The position numbers and the translations under genes are program-made. A stretch of DNA of 64,000 nucleotides from Thraustochytrium sp. TN22 (Eukaryota > Sar > Bigyra > Thraustochytrida > Thraustochytriidae), in assembly GCA_013306675.1 (NCBI GenBank), contig JABLUY010000198.1, positions 1 to 64,000 on the forward strand, written 5' to 3'. The notes below the pieces were generated by a model, which saw only the letters and a list, made by a program, of their open reading frames with translations, did not search any database and was not told the origin of the DNA. Shown here piece by piece: positions 1 to 9,565 of this stretch. The first letter of the stretch is position 1. The number at the start of each line of letters is the position of its first letter.

Positions 1-123
1 CGCGGCCCTCCGCGCTGCCGCGCGCGCCCGGCGCGCCCCGGGCCCGCGCGCGGCGGCGCGGGGAGCCGGCCGGTGAGGTAGGTTCCTGCCTAGCTGGCTA
101 GAGGCCGCCTTCCTTGCGAGGGG

Positions 124-2781
124 ATGCGGGGAGCCGGCAGAGTTCAAACGGCGCGGCGGCGGCGGGCGGCTCGCGCGGCGAGGATGCTGGCGGGCGGCGC
201 CGGGAAGGCGTCGCTGGGGCCGGCGGGCATCGCGGGCGCGGCGGGCGGCGATGACGTGGAGGTGATGATGCCGTCGTCGTCCGGGTCCGCGTCCGGCAGC
301 GGCGTGGCGGGCGGCGGCGCCGGCGCGAACCTGAGCAGCCGCGGGCCGGCGGCCAGCGGCGGCGGCGGCGGCGGCGGCGGGGCCGCGGCGCAGTTCGCGC
401 CGCACATGCACCTGAGGAGGTCGGGGAACTCGGCGCGCAGCCGCAAGACGCTGCAGCATATCATGGTGAACCTGGACATGGTGCCGCGGTCCGGCGTGCT
501 GCGGACCATCGGGGGCGTGCTCGGGTTCGCGCTGCTGTTCCTGGCGCTCTTCCAAGGGCTCATCATGGGGTCCATCCTGGTCATCTGCCTGGGCGCCATC
601 TTCGTGGTCTGGGCGCTCATCTACTGGATGCGGCTGCAGGACGAGGGCCCGGCGGAGATGCGCACCATCGCCGAGGCCATCCGCGAGGGCTCCGACAGCT
701 TTTTCGCGCGTGTTTACGGCACAATCTTCAAGCTCGCCTTCCCCATGGCCTTCTTGCTCTTCGCCGTCTACGCCTTTCGCCGCCCGGCCAAGGGCCAGGA
801 GTCGCTCAACCAGAGCCTGCTGGCGTTTCTCACGGCCGCCTCCTTCTTGATGGGCGCCGCCTGCTCGGCCGCCGCCGGCTACGTCGGGCTGTGGACGTCC
901 GTGCGGGCCAACGTGCGCGTCTCCGCCGCCGCCACGCGCTCCTACCACGCCACCATCCAGCTCGCGCTGCGCTCGGGCGCCGTGGCTGCGCTCATCGTCG
1001 TGCTGCTCGTCGTGCTCGGCATCTCGCTGCTCTTCATCATGCTCTCCTCCGTCTATGAGGGCGTCGACGGCGAGCCCGGCGCCATCCCCTTTGCGCGCCT
1101 GCCCGTCCTGCTCATCGGCTTCGGCTTTGGCGGCTCCTTCGTCGCCATCTTCTCGCAGCTCGGCGGCGGGATCTTCACCAAGGCCGCCGACGTCGGCGCC
1201 GACCTCGTCGGCAAGGTCGAGCAGGGCATCCCGGAGGACGACCCGCGGAACCCGGCCGTCATCGCCGACCTCGTCGGCGACAACGTCGGCGACTGCTCCG
1301 CCCGCGGCGCCGACCTCTTTGAGTCCATCTCTGCCGAGATCATCTCCGCCATGGTCCTCGGCGGCACGCTCGCCATGGACTGCGACATGACCGCCTCCGA
1401 GACCCGCGGCTTTGTCTACTTCCCGCTGCTCATCCATGCCTTCGACCTCGTCGTGTCTACGCTCGGCGTGCTCTCCGTCTCGGACCAGGGCGACACCGTC
1501 GTCACCTCGGCGCGCAACCTCGAGGACCCCATTGCCATCCTCAAGCGTGGCTACCATGTCGCGCTCGCCTGCGCCATCGTTGGCTTCTTCATCGCCACGC
1601 GCTGGATGCTCTACACCGCCTCTGCGCCCTCCGCCTGGTTCTCCTTCTTTCTCTGCGGTCTCGTCGGCATGGCCAGCGCCTACGTGCAGGTCCTCATCAC
1701 CCAGTACTACACTGACTTCGAGTACCGCCCCGTCAAGTCCATCGCTGCCGCCTCCAACGCCGGCCACGCCACCAACGTCATCGCCGGGCTCGCCATCGGC
1801 ATGGAGTCCGTCATGTACCCCGTGCTCGTCATGTGCGCCTCCATCCTCGCTTCCTTTTGGCTCGGGCGCAGCTCCGGCCTCGTCAACGCCGCCGGGGTTC
1901 CCATCGGCGGCCTCTTCGGCTCCGCCGTTGCCACCATGGGCATGCTCTCCTCCGCCGTCTACATCCTCGCCATGGATATCTTTGGCCCCATCGCCGACAA
2001 CGCCGGCGGTATCGTCGAAATGAGCGGCCAGCCCGAGGCCGTGCGCGACGTGACGGACCGCCTCGACTCCGCCGGCAACACGACCAAGGCCACCACCAAG
2101 GGCTTTGCTGTCGGCTCCGCCGCGCTCGCCTCCTTCTTGCTCTTCCGCGCCTTCATGGACGAGGTCGAGCTCTACACCGGCCTCGAGTTCAAGGTCGTCG
2201 ACATCGCCACGCCCGAGGTCTTTTGCGGAGGCTTCATCGGCGCCGCCATGGTCTTTCGCTTCTCCGCCATGGCCATGTCTGCCGTTGGCTCCGCCGCGCA
2301 GACCGTCGTCGAGGAGGTCCGTCGCCAGTTCCGCGACCGCCCCGGCATTCTCGACGGCACCGAGAAGCCCCAGTACGGCGTCTGCGTCGACGTCGTTTCC
2401 AAGGCGGCGCTTTCCAAGATGGTGAGCCCGGGCCTTCTCGTCACCCTCGTCCCCATTGCCCTCGGCGTCGGCTTCCGCATCGTCGGCAAGTCTCTCGACC
2501 GTCCCTTGCTCGGCGCACAGGCGCTCGGTGGCTTCCTCATGATCACCACCATTGTCGGCATCGTCATGGCGCTCTTCCTCAACAACGGCGGTGGCGCCTG
2601 GGATAACACCAAGAAGCTCCTCGAGCTCCAGCACGCCAAGGGCTCCGAGGCCCACAAGGCCGCAGTCACCGGTGACACCGTTGGCGACCCTTGCAAGGAC
2701 ACGGCCGGCCCTGCCCTCCATGTTCTCATCAAGCTCGTGTCCACCATTACGCTCGTCCTCATCCCTCTCTTTACTGGATAG
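124..2781 (+). CDS. Membrane proton-pumping pyrophosphatase, potassium-independent type (AVP2-like)
   Basis: Hydrolyses pyrophosphate and pumps protons across an endomembrane (acidocalcisome, Golgi or vacuole in relatives). The 885-residue frame is multi-pass throughout. It has the catalytic loop DVGADLVGKVE followed by the Asp-rich DNVGD, and a second acidic site near GGAWDN. The cation determinant reads GNTTKA with Lys at residue 655; in this family Lys here marks the K+-independent class and Ala the K+-dependent class. The first 100 or so residues are Arg/Gly/Ala-rich low complexity ahead of the first membrane span, so the protein is longer than the usual 760-800. The ATG at 184 is an alternative start. 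It ends 57 bases from the V-ATPase proteolipid gene on the other strand. Family is certain; the start is not. Confidence 0.95.
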   Translation: MRGAGRVQTARRRRAARAARMLAGGAGKASLGPAGIAGAAGGDDVEVMMPSSSGSASGSGVAGGGAGANLSSRGPAASGGGGGGGGAAAQFAPHMHLRRSGNSARSRKTLQHIMVNLDMVPRSGVLRTIGGVLGFALLFLALFQGLIMGSILVICLGAIFVVWALIYWMRLQDEGPAEMRTIAEAIREGSDSFFARVYGTIFKLAFPMAFLLFAVYAFRRPAKGQESLNQSLLAFLTAASFLMGAACSAAAGYVGLWTSVRANVRVSAAATRSYHATIQLALRSGAVAALIVVLLVVLGISLLFIMLSSVYEGVDGEPGAIPFARLPVLLIGFGFGGSFVAIFSQLGGGIFTKAADVGADLVGKVEQGIPEDDPRNPAVIADLVGDNVGDCSARGADLFESISAEIISAMVLGGTLAMDCDMTASETRGFVYFPLLIHAFDLVVSTLGVLSVSDQGDTVVTSARNLEDPIAILKRGYHVALACAIVGFFIATRWMLYTASAPSAWFSFFLCGLVGMASAYVQVLITQYYTDFEYRPVKSIAAASNAGHATNVIAGLAIGMESVMYPVLVMCASILASFWLGRSSGLVNAAGVPIGGLFGSAVATMGMLSSAVYILAMDIFGPIADNAGGIVEMSGQPEAVRDVTDRLDSAGNTTKATTKGFAVGSAALASFLLFRAFMDEVELYTGLEFKVVDIATPEVFCGGFIGAAMVFRFSAMAMSAVGSAAQTVVEEVRRQFRDRPGILDGTEKPQYGVCVDVVSKAALSKMVSPGLLVTLVPIALGVGFRIVGKSLDRPLLGAQALGGFLMITTIVGIVMALFLNNGGGAWDNTKKLLELQHAKGSEAHKAAVTGDTVGDPCKDTAGPALHVLIKLVSTITLVLIPLFTG

Positions 2782-2838
2782 ACCCGCTACCAATGACTGG
2801 TCGTACTTTGCTTTGCTTGGCTCGTATTGTATTTGGGT

Positions 2839-3366
2839 TCACTTCTTGGAGCCACCGCCGCACAGGAGCAACGCCACAATGTGCCCGTACAGCGCCAGCG
2901 CTTCGATGAACGTCAGCACGAAGAACACAGACAGGTTCACCAGCTGCGGCGCCGCCGCCGACTCTTGATCCTGCTGCTCGCCCGAGCTGCTCTCCTGCAG
3001 ACGCGTGTATCCGGCCGGCGCCTTGCGGCTCGCACCGACGCTGCTCAGCAGGTACCGCGAGAACGCGCCAATCGAGCACCCAGACATGAGCCCCGGCACG
3101 CCCACGGCCAGCCCAGCGCCAAACAGTCTGTTCGCCTCGTCCTCCGAGAGCGACTCGCTCTCGCCCATCCTCCCCACGATCACCACCGCCACGATCAGCC
3201 CGTAGATGCCAATCACACCGGCGAAAATGATGGGCACGAAGGCGGCCAGGGACGCGCCTTGCGCGCGCTGCGACACCGCCACTTGCCCGCCGTACGCAGA
3301 CCCCACCGCGGAACCCGTGCACGTCAGGGCAATCGCCAGCGCCGCCCCCAGGGCCGCGTACAGCAT
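2839..3366 (-). CDS. V-type H+-ATPase proteolipid subunit c
   Basis: Rotor-ring subunit of the vacuolar proton ATPase. From the ATG at 3366 it is 175 residues with four membrane spans. Span 1 is Gly/Ala-rich, span 2 contains FAGVIGIYGLIVAVVI, and span 4 carries the proton-carrying Glu155 in FIEALALYG. A single Glu in the last span indicates subunit c (or c'), not c''. The loop between spans 3 and 4 (about residues 106-140) is Ser/Gln/Glu-rich and some 30 residues longer than in common subunit c proteins. The frame stays open to an upstream ATG at 3468, but the added 34 residues are low complexity and family members start just before span 1. It sits tail to tail with the proton pyrophosphatase. 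Confidence 0.9.
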   Translation of the reverse strand: MLYAALGAALAIALTCTGSAVGSAYGGQVAVSQRAQGASLAAFVPIIFAGVIGIYGLIVAVVIVGRMGESESLSEDEANRLFGAGLAVGVPGLMSGCSIGAFSRYLLSSVGASRKAPAGYTRLQESSSGEQQDQESAAAPQLVNLSVFFVLTFIEALALYGHIVALLLCGGGSKK

Positions 3367-3892
3367 CTTCTTCTCTCGGTGGTGCGTATCGTGACTCGGA
3401 CTTGCGCTTGATCGCGATCCAGGTCTGCTGGCCGCCGCTGTTGGCGAGGATCTTTCCGAGGATAACAACGCTGGTTACTACTCACAGCGACAGTGGGTCC
3501 GGCCAACCAACAAGCAACTTGAAGATGCTCGACTCGAAGGCACTGTGCCACTGGCGAGGGACCGTGGACCGTCGATGTCTCAGACTGGCCATGGTGGCTG
3601 GCTGCAGGCAGAAGCCAAGCCAAAGCCTGCTTTTTTGTTTGTTTGACAACGCACCACCGTTGGATGGTGACCACCGTCGTCGTCTCTACGAGTGTTTCCA
3701 ACGTGGCCTCATCAGCTAGGCTAGCTGGCAGCTCGAAAACGAGGGGCGGCGCGCGCGGCAGGCGGCCTGCGGGCGCGTGAGGCGCTTCGCTCGCTCGGCC
3801 ACCGGCTCGCGGGCTCGCCCGCGCACGCGCTCGCTCGCTCGCTCGCCAGAACGCCCACCCGCTTCGTTCAAGTTGGCTCGGTCTCCAGCGTC
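3367..3892. other. Divergent 5' region between proteolipid and COG1 genes
   Basis: About 525 bases with no convincing gene. It holds a CTAGGCTAGCTGG palindromic patch near 3717 and a GCTC-repeat run at about 3815-3845, just upstream of the COG1 start. Short overlapping open frames on both strands show no family resemblance. Confidence 0.6.
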
Positions 3893-6800
3893 ATGGCGGA
3901 CGAGGGCGGCGTGCACGAGTACCGCGGCGTCGGGTACCTGTATGAGAACTGGGGCGCGGACCGCGTGTGGGTGGCGCTGGAGGACGTGCAAGGACGCGTG
4001 GACGAGAAGCGCGGCGAGCTGCGCGAGCTCATTAGCGAGCGGTACCATGACCTGATCGACTCCGCGGACGCCATCGTCGGCATGGACCGAACGGTGGACG
4101 AGTTCAAGAGCATCGTGGCTAGCGTAGAGTCGTCCAGCCGCGAGCTTGTACGCGGTGGCCTCTTGGAGGCCCCGACGCCAGCCACGCCCAAACGGATCGA
4201 CACACCGCCGCAGGACCGCGATCACGACGCCATCGACGCGCAGTTGCAAGCCGCAGACACACTCACACTGGCGGCCGTCAACATTTGGGAGTCCATCGAC
4301 TCGCATCGCCTCTGGCGCGCCTGCGACCTCTTCGTGGAGGCAGAGCGCGCGTATAACTCGCTGCCGCGCCCTCCATCGCCGCAGAACGAGGAGGCGCCCG
4401 CACAGGTGGCCGAAGCCAGCAGCTTCGCGGCCCTCGGCCTCGACCCGGCCGACTTCGCCGGCCTGAGGGCCGCGAGCCAGCGCGCGCAGCCTGCCGCCGC
4501 CGACCCGGCGCAGCAGCGCTCTGTCTGGGACCTCTATCCGTACCTTCGCTCGCATTGGTCGCTCGTGCAGGAGGCTCGCCACCGTATCCTGCTCGAGGCC
4601 CGCGCGCTGCTGGAGAGCGAGGACTTGAACCTAGACACCACATGCGGTGCCATCCGCGCCGTCATCGTGCTGGGTGACGCGTCCGCAGAGCGCAGCATGG
4701 ACCGCCTACTCGAGGCGCGCAGCAGGGTGCTGGCGCGCACGCTGCAGGACCTCGGCCCGGCTGGCCTCGAGCGCTGCGTCACTGTCGTGCAGCAGACCGT
4801 GGTTGACATGGCCGACCTCTACCTGCCCGGACCGCGCCTCGTGGGCGATGTGAACCCGGCGCGCGTGCGCACCGCCGTCTCGGCCTGGCTGCAGGCGCGA
4901 GCCACCGAGGTTGCCGCGGCCGCGCGCCGCAGCCTCGACCGCGTCGACACGCTCGAGGCGCTCGCACGCCTGCAAAAGCGCGTCATTGACATGGAGGCCT
5001 CGGGCGGCGCATCCGCGGATGCCGCCTCCGAGCTCGACGTCGACACCTGGCGAGCCGCCTGCGAGGCCTGCGTCGACGCCGCCGTCTGGGGGGCGCCCGA
5101 CGGGAAGCCGTCCGAAGACAATCTTCTCCTCTACCCGCGCATGTTCGCCGCGGCCTTTGTAGATCGCGCGGCCGACCTACTGCAGGCCAACTTGGCGGCA
5201 CTCTGCGCCACCCTCGACAAGGGCATTCAGCGCTCGCTCGCCGCCTCTGCGGCCGGAACCGCCATCCCGGCCCCTGCTTCGCCCGGGGCGCCCTCCGCGC
5301 CAGAGGACAGCGACGAGGAAGACCCCGAAGAGGACGAGGACGACGCGCGACTCTTCGCGCGCCTGGGCGAGCAAATTACCTCGGAGAACGCCGTGGACCG
5401 CGCGGGCGCGGCCGTCGTCCTCCTGCTCGGCTTTAGCGCCGGCGTGGCCCGCCTTCATCAGAGCCGTGAGGCGCTCGTCTCCGATGCCGCCGCCGTGGAG
5501 GCGAGCGTGCACCGCCTCGCCGAGACCACGCTCGGCCGCACTGTCGCCAACCTGCGCGAGGAGCTCGCCAAGGCAGCCGACCAGTTCTCCTCCACCGTCG
5601 GCGCCCTCGCCGGCCAGGCCGCCAATCATGACGCGCACCACGATGAGATTGTCGCCGCGCTCAAGCGCACGCTCTTCCTCGCGCGCATGGCTGACGTCCT
5701 GCTGGCCAGCGACCCCGTGCGCCGCCTCCTTGACACGGCGGCGCACGACCGACTCGCCGCGGAGCTCGCCAAGCTCTCCGCGGACGTGCACGGCGTCTGG
5801 GCCGACGCCAGCCTCGCCATGAGCCGCGGGGTGCTCAAGGCGGCGCTGGACGCCCAGGACTGGTCCAACGCGCGTGACTGGCCCGTGCTGCATAGCGGCT
5901 GGGAGCGCATCCCGGTCAGCTTCAAGGACGAGGCCACCAGCGGGAACGATGACGACGACGACGATGACGACGCCCTGCTCGACGATGACGACACCATCGA
6001 GCTCCCGGGCGCCGTCTCCCCGGGGGTCGCGCTCTTCTCCTTTCTGCTCGCCAAGCAGGTCCGCCTGGTCGGCGACTCGCGCTTCATCTCATCCGGCTCT
6101 GTCCTGGCGCAAAACGTCGAGCCGCTGCTCCCGCTGCTCGAGCAGGCATCCGCGCCCACGTCGCCGCCACGTGCGCTGCTGGAGGACGCCGCCGCTCGCT
6201 TCTGCGCTTCCAGCGCCGGCGCGGTGCGCACGCTCGCGGCGCGCGGGCTCGAGGTGGTACAGACGCTCTACCGGGACCACCTCGACGCGCGCGCCGCGCA
6301 GGGCGAGAACGAGCCGGCCGCGCTGCAGACCATCTTCGACCTGCACTGGTTCGAATGGCTGCTCCTCGTCGACCCGTCGCAAGAGGCCTCCAACGAAGTC
6401 CCAGCGCTCATCGACGCGCTCGTTGACCACCACATTGACACCGTCAACTGGACGCTGCAGGAGCCGCACCTCGTCGCGCGTGTAAAGGTCTACCGCGAGC
6501 GAAGCGCGCTGCTCTTCGGGCCCAGTCTCATGGCCAAGGCGCGCGCCGCCAAGACGTGGACCGCCGCCTCCGAGCTCGCACTCGAGAGCGCCGGCGACCC
6601 GCAGGAATCCTCCACAGCGTACGACGCCCACAATCTGCTCCACCTCGGCTTCCTGCCCACCAAGACCCTTCCTCGCATCCCGCTCCTCCCCATCCCGTCC
6701 AACATCCGCTCCATGCAGGGCCGCCTCGCTGCGCATCGCCAGCGGACCTCCTCGCGCACCCTCGCATCGTCGGCACCGCACCACACGCATCGTGGCCAGG

Positions 6801-6916
6801 CCTCTTCGCTCGGTCCCGCCGCGGCCGCTTCCGCCGAGGCTGCCACGGCGCTCAAGTCCATCGGCCAGGTCGGCAGTAACCTCTTCTCGCAGGCCTCCTC
6901 CTGGCTCAACCGCTGA
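3893..6916 (+). CDS. COG1: Conserved oligomeric Golgi complex subunit 1
   Basis: Subunit of the COG tether for retrograde vesicle traffic within the Golgi. The 1007-residue length is close to human COG1 (about 980). The N-terminal helix carries the family signature: KRGELRELISERYHDLIDSADAI is equivalent to the COG1 pattern in which a charged helix leads into ERYRDLI-AADTI (residues about 38-62). The rest is helical, as in Vps51/COG-type tethers. Two acidic insertions, Glu/Asp-rich near residue 475 and an Asp run near residue 687, are probably surface loops. The ATG is preceded by a GCTC-repeat leader. The next gene on the same strand starts 712 bases downstream. The assignment rests mainly on the N-terminal motif and overall size. 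Confidence 0.82.
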   Translation: MADEGGVHEYRGVGYLYENWGADRVWVALEDVQGRVDEKRGELRELISERYHDLIDSADAIVGMDRTVDEFKSIVASVESSSRELVRGGLLEAPTPATPKRIDTPPQDRDHDAIDAQLQAADTLTLAAVNIWESIDSHRLWRACDLFVEAERAYNSLPRPPSPQNEEAPAQVAEASSFAALGLDPADFAGLRAASQRAQPAAADPAQQRSVWDLYPYLRSHWSLVQEARHRILLEARALLESEDLNLDTTCGAIRAVIVLGDASAERSMDRLLEARSRVLARTLQDLGPAGLERCVTVVQQTVVDMADLYLPGPRLVGDVNPARVRTAVSAWLQARATEVAAAARRSLDRVDTLEALARLQKRVIDMEASGGASADAASELDVDTWRAACEACVDAAVWGAPDGKPSEDNLLLYPRMFAAAFVDRAADLLQANLAALCATLDKGIQRSLAASAAGTAIPAPASPGAPSAPEDSDEEDPEEDEDDARLFARLGEQITSENAVDRAGAAVVLLLGFSAGVARLHQSREALVSDAAAVEASVHRLAETTLGRTVANLREELAKAADQFSSTVGALAGQAANHDAHHDEIVAALKRTLFLARMADVLLASDPVRRLLDTAAHDRLAAELAKLSADVHGVWADASLAMSRGVLKAALDAQDWSNARDWPVLHSGWERIPVSFKDEATSGNDDDDDDDDALLDDDDTIELPGAVSPGVALFSFLLAKQVRLVGDSRFISSGSVLAQNVEPLLPLLEQASAPTSPPRALLEDAAARFCASSAGAVRTLAARGLEVVQTLYRDHLDARAAQGENEPAALQTIFDLHWFEWLLLVDPSQEASNEVPALIDALVDHHIDTVNWTLQEPHLVARVKVYRERSALLFGPSLMAKARAAKTWTAASELALESAGDPQESSTAYDAHNLLHLGFLPTKTLPRIPLLPIPSNIRSMQGRLAAHRQRTSSRTLASSAPHHTHRGQASSLGPAAAASAEAATALKSIGQVGSNLFSQASSWLNR

Positions 6917-7628
6917 TTGCGTGTCCGCTTGCGGCTCAAGCTCACTTCAAGCTGCTTGGCAACCATACGAAAGACAATCTGACTGACCTCTTCTGTGCGC
7001 CAGGCATCGCGGTGCCCTTGACGTTCTGCCCGCGCGCGGCGGCGTGGGTCTCGCCTTGCTGCTCGCTCGTACGCCGCCAACAGCTCGCCGTCAGGCCCGC
7101 CCACGCAAGCTGAGCTCCAACCAGAGCTGGAGCACGTGCAGCGCAAAGGGCCTGGCCGCAGCGTCCTCTTTCTGCGCTCATCACAGTCAGGCTTTTGACG
7201 TGCCTTCCGCGTGCCGCCCGCGCTCACCTCGCGTGCGTGGATGGTGCTCGTACGCCACGAAGAAACAGCTCTCCTCCGAGGCTCCCGGCGCCGAGGCGCG
7301 CGTGCGGATCCGCGGCCGAACCCACAGGACCCGGCCCGCGGCAAGTCTTCCGCGGAGGCGCGGCGCCCGGTCCGGTACGCCTTCGCAAGCCGGACAGCAA
7401 CCTAGTTCCGCCTCGGACCCGCGGCGGCGCCTGCGCAGGCAGTCCGCCAAGCCCGAGGTCGGCGCGGCGAGCGCTGCCGGAGCGGTCGGAGGCCCGGCGG
7501 AGGCCGCGCGGTGCTCCCCGAGGCCCGCGGCCGCGCGCGGCGCAGCCTCGAGCAGCTGCAGGCAGGCAGGCGGGCGGGCAGGCAGGCAGATCGAGCTCGC
7601 CGGGTCACTCTCGGCGCCGAGCGAGGAA
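6917..7628. other. Intergenic and probable 5' leader of the GTPBP1-like gene
   Basis: The frame of the downstream GTPase is open back to 7044, but the peptide it would give (7044-7628) is Arg/Ala/Pro/Ser-rich with no family resemblance. I treat it as spacer and leader. It includes a run of GCAG/GGCA short repeats near 7557-7590. Confidence 0.5.
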
Positions 7629-9311
7629 ATGGCTTCGCCCGCGACGACGACGGCGCCGGCGGCTGCGACTGCGACTGCGACTGCGACAGGGACAGGGACG
7701 GCGACGGCAACGACGGCGACGGCGACGGCAACGATGGCGGAGACGACGGCGACGCCGCAGCGCGGGTTCGCGGAGACGCGCGACTTTCGCGCGGCCATGC
7801 TGGGCAACGTGGACGCCGGCAAGTCGACCCTGGTGGGCTGCCTGACGCGCGGTATGCTGGACGACGGGCGCGGAAAGGCGCGCTCGTACGTGCTGCGACA
7901 CCAGCACGAGCTCAAGCGCGGGCAGACGTCTTCGGTGGCGCTTGCATTGCTCGGGTACCGCGAGGGCGAGCAGGTGCTGCCAGCGACGCAGTCCATGGAG
8001 GCGGCGCGCAAGAGCCACCAGAAGGACTTCTTCGAAGTGGCGTCGAAAGCGACGCACCGTGTGACGCTCGTGGACCTGTGTGGCCACGAGAAATACCTCA
8101 AGTCGTCCATATACGGGCTGACAGCCATGAACCCGGACTGCGCCATGGTGGTGATTGGCGCGGAGCGCGGCATCCAGCGCATGACACGCGAGCACATCGG
8201 CCTGTGCTGCGCACTGCGCATCCCGTTCTTCATCGTTGAGACGAAGATTGATATGGTGCCGGAGAATGTTCTCAAGGAGACGCAGATGAAGGTGCGCCGC
8301 ATCCTCAAGCGCGCGGCGCGCAAGGGCTTTTACGTACGCGAGGACGCCGATCTGGAAGGCGCGCTCAAGTGCATGGACACCAACCAGGTAGCCTTTGCGC
8401 CGGTGTTTGAGGTCTCCAGCGTCACCGGCCACAACATGGACCTGCTGCGCGACTTCATCAAGCGCATGGCGCTGCACAAGTCGCGCACTTCGCCCTCGCT
8501 CGAGCACGCGCGCGAGCTCGCCGAGGCCAAGGAGGACTCGACCGGTGACGACGCGGCCGCGTCGGTCGCCGCGGACCCGCCTGCCGCCCCGGGCGCTAAA
8601 GCCAACGGGCCTGGCGCCATTTTGGTTTCGCCGCTTGGCGCCGACGGCGTGGTCGTGGCGCCGCAGTCGATCTCGGCTGCGCAGTCCGCTGCGACTCCGC
8701 TCAACTTCCTCCTTGATGACGTCTTCAACGTGCCGGGCGTCGGCATCGTCGTGGGTGGCACAGTGGCGCGTGGCGAGGTGCACATCGGCCAGCGCATTTG
8801 GATCGGCCCCGACAAGACCGCCGGCTACCGCCAGGTCATCGTTCGCTCGATCCACCGCCAGTGTGTGCCGTCGCAGGCCGCGTTTGAGGGCCAGCACGCC
8901 ACTCTGGCGGTCAAGTCGGTTGGCCGCGGCACGCTCAAGCGCGACGCCTTTCGCAAGGGCATGGTGGCGGTTGGGGAGCCGGACTACGAGGCAACGCTCA
9001 AGCGAACCGTATGGGAGTTTGAGGCTGACGTCAAGGTCCTACACCACTCAACCACCATCGATCGCGGGTACTCACCCTTTATCCACCTCGCTGGCGTCAG
9101 GCAGTCCGCGCGCATAGTACAGATTACTTCCGAGTCTGGTGAGGAGGTCGTAGCGCGCACGGGCTCTCAGGTCCGCGTGCGCTTCCGATTCTTGCACTGC
9201 GCGGAATATCTCGAGGTTGGCCGCCCGCTCATCTTCCGCGAGGGTAACGCCAAGGGCTGCGGCCGCATTACTCGTCTGTTCCGCGAGACGGGTGAGGAGG
9301 TCACATTATAG
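7629..9311 (+). CDS. GTPBP1/GTPBP2-like translational GTPase
   Basis: Elongation-factor-like GTPase of the GTPBP1 family, linked in animals to mRNA turnover and ribosome rescue. From the ATG at 7629 it is 560 residues. After an Ala/Thr-rich leader it shows G1 GNVDAGKST (Gly59, Lys65), the family-typical segment with RHQHELKRGQTSS, G3 DLCGHEKYL, G4 TKID and G5 SSVTG. EF-Tu-like domains 2 and 3 follow, with the family's IGPD-like entry to domain 2. An acidic/Ala/Pro insertion separates the G domain from domain 2. This start was chosen because it sits in a good context and gives a length near the family's; an ATG at 7735 is the alternative. The Thr-Ala run at residues about 5-35 comes from a GCGACx hexamer repeat. 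Confidence 0.9.
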   Translation: MASPATTTAPAAATATATATGTGTATATTATATATMAETTATPQRGFAETRDFRAAMLGNVDAGKSTLVGCLTRGMLDDGRGKARSYVLRHQHELKRGQTSSVALALLGYREGEQVLPATQSMEAARKSHQKDFFEVASKATHRVTLVDLCGHEKYLKSSIYGLTAMNPDCAMVVIGAERGIQRMTREHIGLCCALRIPFFIVETKIDMVPENVLKETQMKVRRILKRAARKGFYVREDADLEGALKCMDTNQVAFAPVFEVSSVTGHNMDLLRDFIKRMALHKSRTSPSLEHARELAEAKEDSTGDDAAASVAADPPAAPGAKANGPGAILVSPLGADGVVVAPQSISAAQSAATPLNFLLDDVFNVPGVGIVVGGTVARGEVHIGQRIWIGPDKTAGYRQVIVRSIHRQCVPSQAAFEGQHATLAVKSVGRGTLKRDAFRKGMVAVGEPDYEATLKRTVWEFEADVKVLHHSTTIDRGYSPFIHLAGVRQSARIVQITSESGEEVVARTGSQVRVRFRFLHCAEYLEVGRPLIFREGNAKGCGRITRLFRETGEEVTL

Positions 9312-9515
9312 TCGGGCGAGGAGGTAACTCCACACATGATGGTCTCGCGGACGATACGATGAGGACGACGCAGCCTGAGAGGAGATGAACTTGGAAAACC
9401 TGTCTTTCGTTTCTTTGGCTTGGTCGCCGTTATTGTTACTGACTATGTGGTAATGTGATGGTGAAGAGAGTACCCGTCCTGGTTCATGTTGATGTGTGTG
9501 AAGTGGTCTCGGTTA

Positions 9516-9552
9516 CTCTCTCTCTCTCTCTCTTTGTGTCTCTCTTTGTGTC
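9516..9552. repeat. CT microsatellite in the 3' region
   Basis: A run of CT dinucleotides then TTTGTGTCTC near-repeats, lying just beyond the stop of the phytochrome kinase gene on the other strand, between convergent genes. Confidence 0.85.
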
Positions 9553-9565
9553 TCTGCGTGTGCCT

